From the NCBI RefSeq assembly GCF_020520425.1, contig NC_079492.1, forward strand, positions 141,054,361 to 141,118,360: a DNA stretch of 64,000 nucleotides, given 5' to 3'. Source of the DNA: Spinacia oleracea (taxonomy: Eukaryota; Streptophyta; Magnoliopsida; Caryophyllales; Amaranthaceae). A program made the position numbers and the translations under genes. Below, in pieces: positions 46,801-61,332 of the stretch. Positions within the stretch are counted from its first letter, which is position 1. Each line of letters opens with the position of its first letter. The notes beneath the pieces are model-generated. The model did not search any database. It had not been told where the DNA came from and saw nothing but the letters and a program-made list of their open reading frames with translations.

Positions 46801-49800
46801 GGGAAGTCTGGCCAAAGTACCTGGAGAGTTATAGTACTCAGGTGGATCATAAAACAACATGGCTTCTCGTAATCGATGGCGTTTTCCTTCAGTACCAGCG
46901 TACTGGAATGTGGTATGCACTGCATACGGCTCCAGTTTAAATTGTTGATACATTGCCTGTGAAATAAGTATCACTCTATAAATCATTCTCAAAAATGTGT
47001 CCTTACATACTACAGCGCAGAATTTTTATTCAAACTCCTGGACCCTATTAAGCCAGACATAAAGATTAGTAGTCCGCAAATCAGAATGCAATACATACAG
47101 ATGGCTTTTCTGAGATACTGAGGAGAGTTTGCTGAAACGAGAATGTGTACAATTAAGAGTATAGAAGACAAAAGATCTGTTACAATTGCGCCTATTAATA
47201 AAACAGACTATCTGGAAACAAAGTCCCTAGAAAACACAAGTGGGGAAAACCGACAAAGAGGCAGCAGGAGTCATATTTTCAGGGACAACCTGGTATCTAA
47301 AGCTTCAATCACTGTGTTCCAACCTAATACGCCAGATAACAGCTGACAAATGGAGAAATATTTCCAGGGACAACCTGGTATCTAAAGATTCAATCACTGT
47401 GTTCCAAGATCTTTCCCTGTAAAATTAAGCTGACAAATGGATTCCAACATTTGAGGTGGCTATTGTACACCAAACCTACTACCCCTGTCTACCCCGTCCT
47501 TCATCCCCAAATAATAGACCACATCCTAGTTTAGGCCATCCCAAATATAAAGGCCAATTTCTAGATTCAGTATGTTAAATTTATTTTTCAGTATGATGAT
47601 GACACCATTAAACAAAAATTCCAAAAAAAAAATCAATTGGTATGGTGCACATGTAAAATGTTTATAGCCAACGGATAATTATTGTACTTAGCTCAACTCC
47701 TTAAAGATGATTAACCATATACGGCCTGGTATTAGGTATAAAGGGAGTAATTCAGGTTGATCAAGACATCCAAGCAAGGTGCAATAACAGAAGAGATGCT
47801 AATTGTTCTGGCTACAATTAAAGTGCAAAACATAAATCCAGGAACAATGCCTGATATAGGCTCCTCTTCAACAGCAGGTTGCTGGTTACACTAAGAACAA
47901 TCATTATACAACACTAACTATACTCAAAATGGTCACTCAAGGGAAATATTTGACTCTGCCTGGTACTTCTCCAAATGAATTGCCAACATAATGGGTGTCA
48001 AACAAGCAGGGGTAACAAGTGGAGAATAAAGTTCTGAGCATGACTTGCTCTATATTATCAACACTCCAGACCCTAGTGTCTGATCCAGCAAGGGAACAAA
48101 AATCAAAAGGTTCCTAATCTAACTTCCTCAAATCTTCTCCTGAAACAAAAACGTACAAAATTGAATCTTTCTTTTAGTGCATAAACTTCTTTACGGAAAT
48201 TACTTACTTAGACAGGTACCTGACTCCTGAGTAATATAGGTTGGGTAAATGGGACATCTTCCCTTAAATTATCCCCCCATGATGAATTAAGTAATCCAAT
48301 CTGACTCAAAATCCACCTTAATGGACATTAACTTCTCCATAAGTGCATATGTGACTTACTTGTCGTCGTTGTCGACCACTCAACCATTATGAACAACCTA
48401 CTAGCAGGAAACAATACAAATTCGGAAGACACAGTGCCAGAAGTAGCTCCGCCTTAGAAATTATTAAGCTATATTAGGAATATTAAATATTATGTTAATA
48501 TTAGGATTGCCATATTAGTATCCTAATATTAGGATTAACATAATATTAGTATAATATCTTAAAATTAGGATTACCATATTATTAGTAGTATTATCTTAAT
48601 ATATCTAAGAATAGTTAGGTTGAAAATAGTTAGGAATTGTAATATATATATTCATTAATTTAATAAGAAGGAAGGTGGCTCTTTGCGTCATATTTGTCAT
48701 GGTATCAAGAGCAAGGTAAGATTTTTTTTTCCTCCGCAAATTTGAGGAGAGAAATAAGGTGAGTTTTGAGGTCGTGTAATGACGAAGGATGATGAGGAAA
48801 CTCCGCCACCGAAGGATGAACTTGCGAAGGAATACTATCTAGGATCATCTGATGGTCCAGGAAATATACTTACACCTATTAAACTTAGAGGCTCCAAGAA
48901 CTACGATGAGTGGTCTACATCGGTTCGTAGAGCTTTGATTTCGAAGAGAAAATTTGGCTTCATTGATGGATCAATCAAAGAACCAACAACATACCCGGAT
49001 AGACTTGCAGATTGGATTGCTGTCCAATCTATGTTGGTATCATGGATCACACACACGTTGGAGGAATCGTTGAGATCAACCGTAGGAGATTATGATAATG
49101 CCGAAACTTTGTGGCTTCACCTGAAGAAGCGCTTCTGCGTGGTCAGCGGCACACGTGTCTGCAAATTAAAAACAAGCCTCGGTGAATGCAAGCAGGGAGG
49201 TAATGAGACAGTAGCTGAGTATTATGGCAGGCTGTCCATTATCATGAAGGAACTTGTGAATTATGCAAGGGTACCTAAGTGTGATTGTGGAGGTTGCACG
49301 TGTGGTATTGCAGCGCAAGTAGCGGAGATTAGAGAAGAGGATCATTTACATTATTTTTTGATTGGGCTTGACAAACCTTACGAAGCCATCCGAGCCTATG
49401 TTACTCCGAGTCTCCGACACGGCGTCCGGCAGTGGGTGTCGGTGTCGACACGACCCGACCCGCGACACGACACTCGACACATGTCCGGGGAGGTGTCGAC
49501 ACCGGTGTCGGAAAAGAATCCAAAAATCAGGTGTCGAACTCTTTCTCTTTGTTGTAGATCTGAACTTCACCGGAAAAATAATGGGCTTTGATCTCCTTGG
49601 TGAGGCGAATCGGCCGGAAAAAATGGCTGAAATAAGGGTCAGGAGAGAAAGAAGAAAGAGAAGAAAGAAAACAGAAAGAAGGGTTGAGGAGAGAGAAAGA
49701 AGAAAGACAGAAAGTGGGTTGTGGTCCAACCCTTCATCTTTTATTAAATTTTTTTAGTATTAAAGTTCTGTAGCTGAACAGTGAGGGAATCTTTTAGCTT

Positions 49801-52800
49801 TTTGAGGGCTTTTTTTTAGTTTTTACGGAGTAATAACTGCTCGTATTCCGTATTTTATTTTTTGTTTTTATTTTTTTACACCATTCACCTTTCCTAGATA
49901 AGACTTTTATCTTCCCTATACAAAGACTTTTATCTTCCCTATACAAAGACTTTTATCTTAGCCTATTAAAGAAGTACATAATACCATATACTTTTTTTTT
50001 AATGTTTACTTTTAGAAATTTTTAATTTATAAAAAGTGTCGATTTTTTTCCGACACTTTATATGGTAACCGTGTCTAAAACCCTAGTCAAGTGTCTACAA
50101 AAATTTGGATCGAAGTGTCGGATACTCCGACACACGTGTCTGACACGACACCGACACCCGTGTCTGAGTAACATAGATACGAGCCCAATTACTAGGACAG
50201 ACGCCTCTACCTTCGATAGATGAAGCATACCAATCAGTGACTAATACTGAGGATTTACGAATAAAGGAAGGCCATCAACGTGAGGGTAACATTATCGCTT
50301 TCAAGACTGAGGTACGAGGTAAGTCGGGTTATCGAGATCATGCCACTAGATTTTGTAACATTGCAATAGGGAAGGCCATGAGGATGAGACGTGCTACCAG
50401 CTAGTTGGCTTTCCCGAATGGTGGGATGATAGGAGAAAAGGAGGACGAGGCTCTGGCCGTAACAATAGTAGAGGCGGTCGTGTAGGAGGCAATGGTGTCA
50501 CAGGGCCAAGTAATCAAGGGGCAGTAGGTGGTGTGCGAGCTAACAAACTCACAAGCCAGGGACATCAAACTTCTTTTGCTGCTTTTGGGATGACCGAAGG
50601 GCTAGCAGGAGTATCCTCCACTCAAGTCCAGCAGATTATTGACCTGTTGACATCCAAAACCAATATGAAATTGCAAGGTATATGCGATAATAATTTATTA
50701 TGGATCGTTGATACGGGAGCATCAAATCATGTTACAAACGACCTCTCAATATTGATGAATGTGCGGACGATCCAAAATTGCCCTGTAGGCCTCCCAGATG
50801 GACAATTCACTAATTCGAATCAAATTGGTTCGGTGGAATTGAATGGAGGATTAATACTTGATAATGTGTTATTTGTACCTACTTTAAATTGCAATTTAAT
50901 TTCTGTGACGCAATTGAGTGATGAATCAAACTGTGTGATTCAATTTACTAACAAGATATGTGTTATACAGGACCGGTTGACGAGGAAGATGATTGGCCTA
51001 GGTGAACGAAGGGATGGACTTTATTTTTTTCGTGGAACTCCGTTGGTCAAGGTGTGTGCGGTTGAGACAGAATGTGTGGTCGAACTGTGGCATCAACGAA
51101 TGGGGCATCCATCGGAAAGAATTGTGAAGCTTCTTCCTCCTGTGAGTAATGTTGTTAGGAGAAATAATAATGTATGCGATGTTTGTCCTCGTGCTAAGCA
51201 TACTAGGAGTCCTTTTCCTGTTAGTGAAAATAAACCTGGCTCTGATACCATGACAAATATGACGCAAAGAGTCACCTTCCTTCTTATTAAATTAATGAAC
51301 ATATATATTACAATTCCTAACTATTTTCAACCTAACTATTCTTAGATATATTAAGATAATACTACTAATAATATGGTAATCCTAATTTTAAGATATTATA
51401 CTAATATTATGTTAATCCTAATATTAGGATACTAATATGGCAATCCTAATATTAACATAATATTTAATATTCCTAATATAGCTTAACATCCCCCCTCAAG
51501 GTGGAGCATGTAGATCTCGAATGCCCATCTTGTCAAGAAAAAATAGGAGTCCTTTTCCTGTTAGTGAAAATAAACCTGGCTCTGATACCATGACAAATAT
51601 GACGCAAAGAGCCACCTTCCTTCTTATTAAATTAATGAATATATATATTACAATTCCTAACTATTTTCAACCTAACTATTCTTAGATATATTAAGATAAT
51701 ACTACTAATAATATGGTAATCCTAATTTTAAGATATTATACTAATATTATGTTAATCCTAATATTAGGATACTAATATGGCAATCCTAATATTAACATAA
51801 TATTTAATATTCCTAATATAGCTTAACATCCCCCCTCAAGGTGGAGCATGTAGATCTTGAATTTTTTCTTGACAGGATGGGCATTCGAGATCTACATGCT
51901 CCACCTTGAGGGGGGATGTTAAGCTATATTAGGAATATTAAATATTATGTTAATATTAGGATTGCCATATTAGTATCCTAATATTAGGATTAACATAATA
52001 TTAGTATAATATCTTAAAATTAGGATTACCATATTATTAGTAGTATTATCTTAATATATCTAAGAATAGTTAGGTTGAAAATAGTTAGGAATTGTAATAC
52101 TCCCTCTGTCCCAGATTAGTTGTTACACTTTCTTTTTTCGTCCGTCCCAGATTAGTTGTTACACTTCTAAATCAGGAATGACCCCACAATTATTATATTG
52201 TCTCTCTCTTCCCACTAATTTTCTTTTTGTCCCCACCCCCTCTCTCATTCAATTAAAAAATTTCCCCACTAACTCCCATCACATCTACTTTTTCAGTAAA
52301 ATAACAATTGATAACCAAACAACCACTTATTATCTAAAACTTTGTGCAAAGGTAAGTGTAACAACTAATCTGGGACGGAGGGAGTATATATATTCATTAA
52401 TTTAATAAGAAGGAAGGTGGCTCTTTGCGTCATATTTGTCAGAAATAGAGACACTTATAAACCCACTAAAATATTTTTTATATCACATTATAAAGCCCTA
52501 ACTACCCATTTATAGGCTAGAAAACATTAGCCCAAGCCACCAAAATTCCCTATACTTATCGCCAAACCTGTATATGTGAAATCCCTAAGCCTTTCCAGCT
52601 TTCCCCAACCCCAGACCAAAGAAATTCAATTGCTGTCTATTCAATCCCCTGTGCAGCTAACCCATGATTCTAAACAAGGTTAGCAAAACAAAATACAAAC
52701 GGGGTGAAAGTAAGGAAATTGGTTAAAAGTAATGCACCTCCAAGAGAATAAAAGGCGCCTTTAACACATCTAACCTCTAAGAAATCTTCTCAGCAAAAGA

Positions 52801-55800
52801 TACATAAAATGAGGATTCATAGGATCTCCTCACTAAAAAGAGCACCTCATAGGTTAAATTGTTTAATCCCCTATCAAGTACAGAACCATATTGATGTAGA
52901 TGCAAGCGACACAAAATTGACTTGATTCTTATGTTTTCCGTTAGATTAATTTGGATGTTATCATGGGTTAGAGGAAGATGATTTGAATTCCATGCTTGAA
53001 GAAACTAGAGGACAATTTTTTTTTTCAAGAAGGGAGTATAATGCAAGAGCATGCATGGTGATGCGTGGATGATTACCGTTTCAAGACTCTTCATATCTCT
53101 TTATTGCTTAATTAGATTTTGCTCATGAGTTTTTGGTCTCACTTGAGACGGTTTTCTCATTTTGGGAAATTTCATTTTGATGTATGTTAGATTTCCTAAT
53201 TCAGTTAGGAGTAGAAGTTGGTTTCCTAAACCTATTAGGATTTGGTTTTAGGTTTTCTATTTTGAATTGGATTAATTTTCCTACTTGCACTAGGATTAGG
53301 TTTCCTTGTTGTTTTAGGACTAGGATTAAGTATAAAGCTTCCAGAATATTCCCGCACTCTATTCCCTATAAATAGAGGTGCTTATGCTTGTTTTACACAC
53401 AATTCAGAAATCAATAAACTTCAGAGCTTTGCTTAATCAAATCGAGAGTTTTGATCTTTCGTTGCTTGTGTTTAATTCTAGTAGTGGCTTGAACGTAAGT
53501 AAACTTTTGCTTAATTTCAGCCTTTCAGGAGTGTTTCTAGGACTTAGGTCTCATACTTAGGATTCAAGAGTGATCTTCTAGGCTAGGGGATTCGATTGGA
53601 ACTTCAAGAGTGATTTACCAACTTGAAATATCAGTTACAATTTGTGTGAGTTAGATTGCAATTTAGTGGTCTTATTTACGCATCACATATGTCCCAGGCA
53701 TTTAGATTATGACCAGACAACACCCGGAAAGCCTATAGAATTTTCTTAATACATCAAGAGCAAATAGTAGTGTCGGCAGATTATAGACCGGAAGCACAAC
53801 AACAATATCAGCCCCCACCTGATTCTATCAATCCTAATCTCAAATATCAACACCAACTGGAAATCGAACTGTGCATAAAGTTGGTTCTTTTTTCCTTCAA
53901 AACAGAGCTTATGAACATCAACCACTTTAAAACAAAAAAGAAGAAGAGGGAAGATGGCTTTGTGTAACCATTAAGCTGCCGTCGCCAGAAATGAAATAAA
54001 ATCGAGCAGAAATCAAATGGCAGGTATATCTTCTTCCACTAGGACATATCACAAAACCATTCCTGTCAAGTGTCAACAGCTATCTTATCCAGAAAGTTAA
54101 GATCCTATCATAGGCCATTTTGAAGTTGTCAATACCAGCCCACTGCATGCATCCCTTCAGGAAGCACCAATCAATGAATTGCTCATTAGCAAGTAACAAA
54201 AACTCATCCAAACCAATTGAATGCACCTATCAATCCAACCCAAACACCAGTTCAAACACAACTCCATCCAACCTATGCACTCATCATCTTAATTCAAACA
54301 CCACATTCTTCCCAAAATTTCTTACCCTCCCAAGATCAGTAACTGAATTTCATTTCCACATCCAAGCCAAGCACTCTTACTGACACTTACCAATATGCTA
54401 CAACACCAGAGGCAGAGTTTTGAGGATGATAAGTTGCTGCACCTGAATTCATTGATTAAGCACCAGGAGTATACACCAAATCTCAACTCAGCAGCTCGTT
54501 CTTAGCCAGTGCAAGAGTGGGAACATTGACCATTGCTGCCGAGGCCGTGAATTCTGTGCTAATTACTACCCACCTTGAGGAGGACAAGGTGGAAGTTTAG
54601 GGGGCCAGTATTGCAATGAATCAAGTGTAAGGAAAGGGCACAATAGGTAGTGAGTGGTATTTGGTAGAAGACAAATTAGGTAGGTGTAGTAGAATGGTTA
54701 TAAATGCTGGCACATTAAGTTATGGGAGGGATGTTGAGAATTTGGTAAGCTTAGGCTTTGGAGTTCGGAGAGTGGTGCCCCAAGTCACTAAACCCGGAGA
54801 TTGGTGGCCTCAAGTCACTACCTACTATCTAGTATAGTAGTATCCTATTTTATGTTCATCATCTATCAAGCATATTAATATATTTTCTGCCATTATTATT
54901 ATGCTCAAGAATATCAGTTCTTACATAGTTCCAGAAGAACATAACAGAAGATTGCAAAGAAAATCGACAGAGACTTATTTCAGAAGTAAACATCTTTTAT
55001 TCTTATACATAGACAACACATCCATACTATGATTCAAGTATGCATAATGTTGTTCTGATATCCGCAATTCCGCATTGAGGATTTGAGGCACTCAATAGTC
55101 AATAGTTAAGTTTACAAGGTCTTGTGGAGTACAAATCTCCATCAAAGTGCTGGATTGAACAAAATCGAGAAGGGAATTTACAGGAGAGAAGGTAATAAGC
55201 CCATTGATTCACCTAGCTGAAGCTGAGAGAATAAAAAAAACTTGATCCCCCGCTTAGTTTGATAAATCATCAAGTCAGAAAAATTGACCATCAAGTTGGT
55301 TTCTGAGGAAAGGCTTTGTCAGGAAGTTAAGCAGTGTTGAGGGAGCTTTATTAGTTGGAAGAAATAGTGTCTTATTTGGTCAAGCATGAGTCATTTCTAT
55401 CTTTTGTTGGATTTCTAGCCCGAATATCAAAAAGTTTCTGAACTATTCAGATTAGCAGCAAACTGTTCATTGTTCCTGAACCGTTTATGAGGCCAACCTC
55501 AATCATTCAGCTTTCCAGCTAATACTCCCTCCGTCCCAAATTACTCGTTACACTTACCTTTGCACGAAGTTGTAGGTGATAAGTGGTTGTTTGGTTATCA
55601 ATTGTTATTTTATTGAAAAAGTAGATGTGATAAGAGTTGGTGGGGTATTTTTTAATTGGAGATGAGAGGGTGTGGGAAAAAATTTAGTGGGAAGAGAGAG
55701 ACAATATAACAATTGTGGGGTCATTCCTAATTTAGAAGTGTAACAAGTAATCTGGGGCAGACCAACAAGTAATCTGGAACGGAGGGAGTACTATGAAGGT

Positions 55801-58800
55801 CTATCTAAATCTTAGTATATCCAAAAGCAAGGCATGGGTGGAAGGTGTTACTGAATATGAATGTGTTTTGTGACTTACACTGCACTTATGGTGATATTTG
55901 ATGAAACCCATACATGAATGGAAATTTCACGGTTCAGCAACTGATCATTGTTTATGTGCTCAATGCACCCTTGACACTGCGCATAAACTTCTGTAATTCT
56001 ACCTTGCTTTTGGGATTCAAAGTAGGTTGACAATGACAGTGGATCTTGTTCTGGTCTGACCCCATAAAGGGCACACGGGTAGAAATGAAAGGTATGATCC
56101 CAACCAACTCCCTCCCTCTTAAATCATCCAAGTTTAATTTTGTTAAGAAACTAATCAAAACTTATCCTTCAAGGATGCTCTCCTAATCTCCCTCTGTCCC
56201 TATTCTAGGCATGAAGATACGTCAAAACTGCATAAAAGAACTGAAGAAGAAAATGTACCTGAATAAAATAGGTATGTCCACTACAGAATATGCTGGATGG
56301 AAGGAGCCCCAGCTTGAGATTTCCATCATAAGCATAGAAAAGACCACTTTCATCATCAACAGAAGGTCCAAGCTGCATTCGTAAAATATCATTGAACCCA
56401 TTCTGATCCCATATCTTTTCATCAGCGAGTAGCAACTCTTTCCAATGTTTAGCCAACTTCTTTGAAGATTCTGTCGGTCTCCAGTGAAAGATTCCTATAT
56501 TGTATGCACCACTAACTGTTGGACAGATATAACAATGAGTACCATATATATTGAGCAAAGCATATATATCTATGAATCTTATATCGCGGAAAGCAATGGT
56601 ACATGCATTGTCATTTAAAAAATGGAACAACCCACTAACATCAAGAAACCGGCCCAAGGATCATAAACAACCATGGAAACCCATTAAACTTCGAACTAGT
56701 TTTTAAGGGAAGACATTCTTCAGCATTATCATGTTTAATGGTTAAGGCACCCTAAAATCAAATTGATTTCTGCAATCATTTGAATCAGACCTCGCCCCAC
56801 GTATACAAGATCATTGGGACTAAAAGAAACTACTGGCTTCGGTTTGGAAATGAACACCAGCAAAAAGAAAAAGAAAAGCCCACGCACCAGATTAAGAGAG
56901 AGACAACTGACAAAACCTATATAAAAATCATACATTCCATAAAGCCTTTGAGGTACATTATAAGGCTTCCAATGACACGAACACACCAGGATACCTTTTG
57001 TGAATGTGAAAAAAATCTAAATTGACCTCGTACACTGATCACATAAACTATAAGCTAAGTAACCTTTTTAAAATACCATAAAAAATATACAATCAAAATA
57101 ATCTGCCTTCATTAATACAGGATTAGAAAAAGAAAAAAATACACTAGAATTCTTGACGAAAACTGAAGGAAAGGAAATATAAGGTCCACAAGAAAAGCTG
57201 TTCCAGCTGATACATGTATATCACAAAAAGTTGTATAAGAAGATAAAATATTATGTGTATGATTAGAGACTACAGAGTATGTACCAGATCTTTTGCTATT
57301 AAGATTGTAGAATATTTTTGTGTGATAACTAGTAAAACAGTATTCAGTAACTAAAATAAATTCTAACAGACTCACCTTGCTGCCAAACATCCAACCTATC
57401 ATCAACCACTGTTGGTATAACTTGATCAGTTGAAGTCAAAACATCTGCTTCAGGAAATCGAGCAAAATATGGAAGGGGGTTCTGTTACATGAACATGAAA
57501 CGTTACCAAGGGGAAGACAATACATAAAAGAAAGAATATAAGAGAAGCAACCCGAAAGATAAGGATCATAAATTTGTTGAAAAACTGGCAAAGAAGTAGT
57601 AACCATAAAATGTGCATTGCAGGTTTTGCAGCCACAAGCTAACATAGAGGTCTCAAGGAACACAATCTTTTTAACTTCAAATATTGTTCTGAACATTTGA
57701 ACGAGAAAAACACGGATAGTTGTATATCTTTCATATCTTTACATTCATGTGAACTTAAAAAGTGTTTGAATATAAATATAGGGACCCAATTAAAGCATCG
57801 TAATAATGACCCTCAAAACCATGGTTTGCAACCTAAGTCTAGAATTATGTGTTTAATGAGGCAACCGAAAAAATAGTTTGGAGCTGCTTGAATTTAGAAT
57901 GTTGCATGGTAGTCAAACATAAGTTGCGGCACTAGAAGTAGTGTAAAGGGAAAGTTTAGCTCATTAATTGAATCGCACAATGACACTCGAATACAGAAAT
58001 GAGGGTTGAAGTCATAGCTTGGGATGCGGAGTGAAAAACTATAGTTACTATTCCCTCAATCCCATATTAGTTCGTACACTTTCCATTTTCATCTGTCCCA
58101 CATTAATTTTTACACTTTCCATTTTGGAATAGACCCCACAATTATTTTAGTATCTCTCTCCTCCCACTACCAAAAGGTTAGGGTCCTACACACTCTCACA
58201 TTCAATTAAAAAAAATACTCCACTATCTCCTATCACATCTACTTTTCAATAAAATTACCTACTATCTCCTTTTACGTCTACTTTTTCAATAAAATAATAT
58301 TTGATAACCAAACGACAACTTATCTCCTAAACTTTGTATCCTGATAAGTGTAAAAACTAATTTGGGAGGGAGGGATTATAATTTTAGAATTACCACATTT
58401 AAAGTGTCCCTTTAGTGCATCTTACAATATAAATGGTCCAAAAATTAGACAGAATAAAGTATCCTATAATCTAGACAACTCCAACACATTCCTTTCTTAA
58501 GTTTGACTTATTTGAATTTTGTACGAGTAAAAGCAAGCTACTAGCCCGATCATTGTGGTGAGGGGCCAAGGCCCTTATACCATTTGGATGCTAGTCACCT
58601 ACCAATAAACTCTAGAAAGACGATCCACGCATAAAATTAAATAAAACAAACCTTAACTTTTCCATTCCAGTTGCAAGATAATGGCTATTCCACTGTTGAA
58701 TCTAGAGCGCCACTCTAATGATTGAAGGCAGCAAAATATGCAAAAAGATTTAATCCCAAACATAGAAAAACAATAGAATGAGTGAAAAAGGGTACCTTCA

Positions 58801-61301
58801 ACCAAACCATGTCCGTGTCACACATCAGTAATTCATAGCCAAAAGGAAGAATAGAATCTATTAAAATAACCTTCTCCCTTCCCATTTTATGAAAAGTTGG
58901 TGATCCCCATCCCACATCTATAGTGCTCATGTGACTTCCCATATCAAAAACTGGAATGCCCTTCCAATACAGTGCTTCCAACAATTTAGTATCCATCGCA
59001 CCTACAGTAACAACAAGTTAAATAAGACTTCTTATTTCTATATACCACAATAGATGTATATGTTCCTGCTTTAGTTAACTAAACGAGCCCTGTGCTTCCT
59101 CCACAACAAGCTCCAACGCCTTCCCCCCCCCCCCCCCCCCAACAAAAAAAAAAGAAGAATAGAACATTTCCAAATATCTGTGTTCTGTCCCCTATCTCTT
59201 CTCATTCATCTGACATCCTTTTCTTCTTAAGAAAAGATCGAAGCCGGTTTCAGTGGGAATTAGTTAACCCTGGGAAGAGTGTAGGTTCAACCCCTACTAT
59301 GCTTGATGTCAACCCATTTGCACAAATCAATGGCGTTCGTACTCAATAATCCGTCATCTCTTAAACAGTTTCTACCTACTTTTATGCTTCTTCCACATGA
59401 AGCTGTAAATATTTGTATCCCTATGACTTAAAAGATCACGTGAAGTTAAAATATTAACAGCATGTTCCTTCTAAAAAGAATCTTGCTATTCGTACATACT
59501 GTTTATAATATATAAATTGCATAGTAATTGTGTGTGTATGACTGTGTGTGTGAGTGGCTGAGTGCATGCGCGTTAATTCGTTTATGTGTGTGTATTTGAT
59601 GACAAAATTCCGCATGACTAAACAACTTCCAAGTAGTTTTCGAATTCCACAAGTTTGTAGACTCTTTATACTATTATTCAGCAATCTACATAGATAAACG
59701 TAATTATCTCATATAGTTTCATAATATTATACTCAGATACTCTTATATACTTTAGACTAGTAGATCAATCTTATCTTTTGAAGTTTCCATGATTCTATAT
59801 CTTCCATAAAAACGATTTTTTTAGTTATTAAGACACACAAAAACGTTACATGTAAATGGGAAGCCATGTTTCGGACAAGGTGTCTACGTTATAGATATTC
59901 TGTATGAGTGTACTACCTCCTGGTTCTTTTAATCTATTCCCTTGACTTTCATCAATACCAAATTACCAATGTTACCATACATTTTAGGAAAGAGAGGTAA
60001 GTTGTGACAATGACATGCATAAAGTAGTGTATGTGAAAGTAAGTTATGGGTTCATTGTCTAAAATTAGTAAGTTAAAAATGTGTATATTTTAGAAAAATA
60101 AGAAAAGAGACGTGAGTAAATTAAAAAATAAAAAACCCCGTAAGGAGTATGTAGTAAACATTTTGGTGTCTTATGGCAAAAAGAATATCATTTTGTTTTA
60201 CGGAATGTGTAAAAAACACAATTTAGAACAACAAATTAGAATGGCTCTTCGCTGAAAGTAACACAATTTCATACAAGTATATGTTTGTCGTCAAAACAGC
60301 TAACAAAGTCAAAAAGTTAAAAATATACTTTTGCTTTGAATTATAAAGGAGTGAAGGACAATAGCAAATGGTTCACTAACTTGTCCTTTAACTAATTCTT
60401 ATCAAGTACTCTGTAGTAGTCCGTAGTAGGTTAGTCAAAAGGGTATCAAAGTGAAATACTCTTAACATTACAAGGGTCGAACTTGCGAATTGAACATTTT
60501 ACCTGTTCGAGCATTGTATAAGGCACCGAGTTAAACATGATGAATCATATAGAAATTATGAACTCGAGTAAGAATGCTTAACAGTGAGGTCACAGCAAAT
60601 ACAGCCCACTAATTGGAACGGGGATGGAGGCACATTATATAGCAAAATTCAAAGCTACGGAAGATACTATCAGGATAAATTCAGTTTTCAACTAAAATAA
60701 TCTGAACGAAGCTGATCAAGAAACAAGACTTTTCTGGCAAGACGTTGAGGTTAAAAGAACTCACCAACTAGGAGGTTTGACAAACCCAGATCAGTCAAGT
60801 GTTTAACCCAAGTCAGGATAAAATCCATGAAGGCATAGTTTCCAAAAGTGACTATGATTGTATTATCCTTCACCCTCTGCTCCACCAACTCTTTTCTCAA
60901 CCGAAAGGAATCAATAGGTGGCATTTTCTTAGATTTAGGGGGAGGCTCCCATATAGGCTTCAAATTTGTGCTCTGGGGATTGACAGGAGACACTGAGTGT
61001 GTGCTTAAACCTGTTGACGGAGAAGAGTTTGGTGCTTGTAGAAGAGAATCCCCTCCTGAAATATAATTCAAAACAGATGTAGCTTAATCAAGTTGTTGAT
61101 TAAACCTTTGGAAAATTATTCGCTTTTTCATGAAAACATGAATGCACAATTATATGGACTTAGATGACTTAGATAAATTGGGAACTGAAAATTCAACCAA
61201 ATCAAGGTATGTCCCCCTGTTGTCAATCGAACAGGTTCCTGAAGATGAGAATCAAAAGATCTTGCCTCAAATCTTCATCCAGCATCCTCCCTCCCCACCT
61301 C

Positions 61302-61332
<31 letters not shown>

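Larger units (their letters stand above)
48462..52441 (+). mobile_element. Rearranged, broken Copia-type retroelement with four LTR copies
   Basis: It lies in XEG113 intron 5, opposite to the gene, bounded by GAAAT on both sides. The outer LTRs (48462-48699; 51917-52441, the second enlarged by a Stowaway MITE) are direct. Two more full-length 238-base copies inside (51251-51488, 51591-51828) are inverted and sit in a 340-base tandem duplication. The first LTR is followed by a primer-binding site TGGTATCAAGAGC. Recognisable parts are gag (FCVVSGTRVCKLKTSL; CX2C-type motifs), the protease motif IVDTGASNHV and the pre-integrase motif WHQRMGHPSERI. Reverse transcriptase and RNase H were not found. 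It is broken in several places and is a fossil. LTR copies are very similar, so the insertion is fairly recent. Confidence 0.85.

Noticed and set aside
49346-49757. Basic Ser/Arg-rich frames inside the nested Mutator-like element
   Set aside because: Arise from CGACAC and GAAAGAAG simple repeats; no transposase motifs.
52640-53180. Candidate host exon in XEG113 intron 5
   Set aside because: No frame with codon-like composition and flanking splice sites that would keep XEG113 in frame; exons 5 and 6 already join correctly.
59255-59310. B-box-like GTAGGTTCAACCCCTAC
   Set aside because: No matching A box at the expected distance and no cloverleaf; a tRNA gene is not supported.
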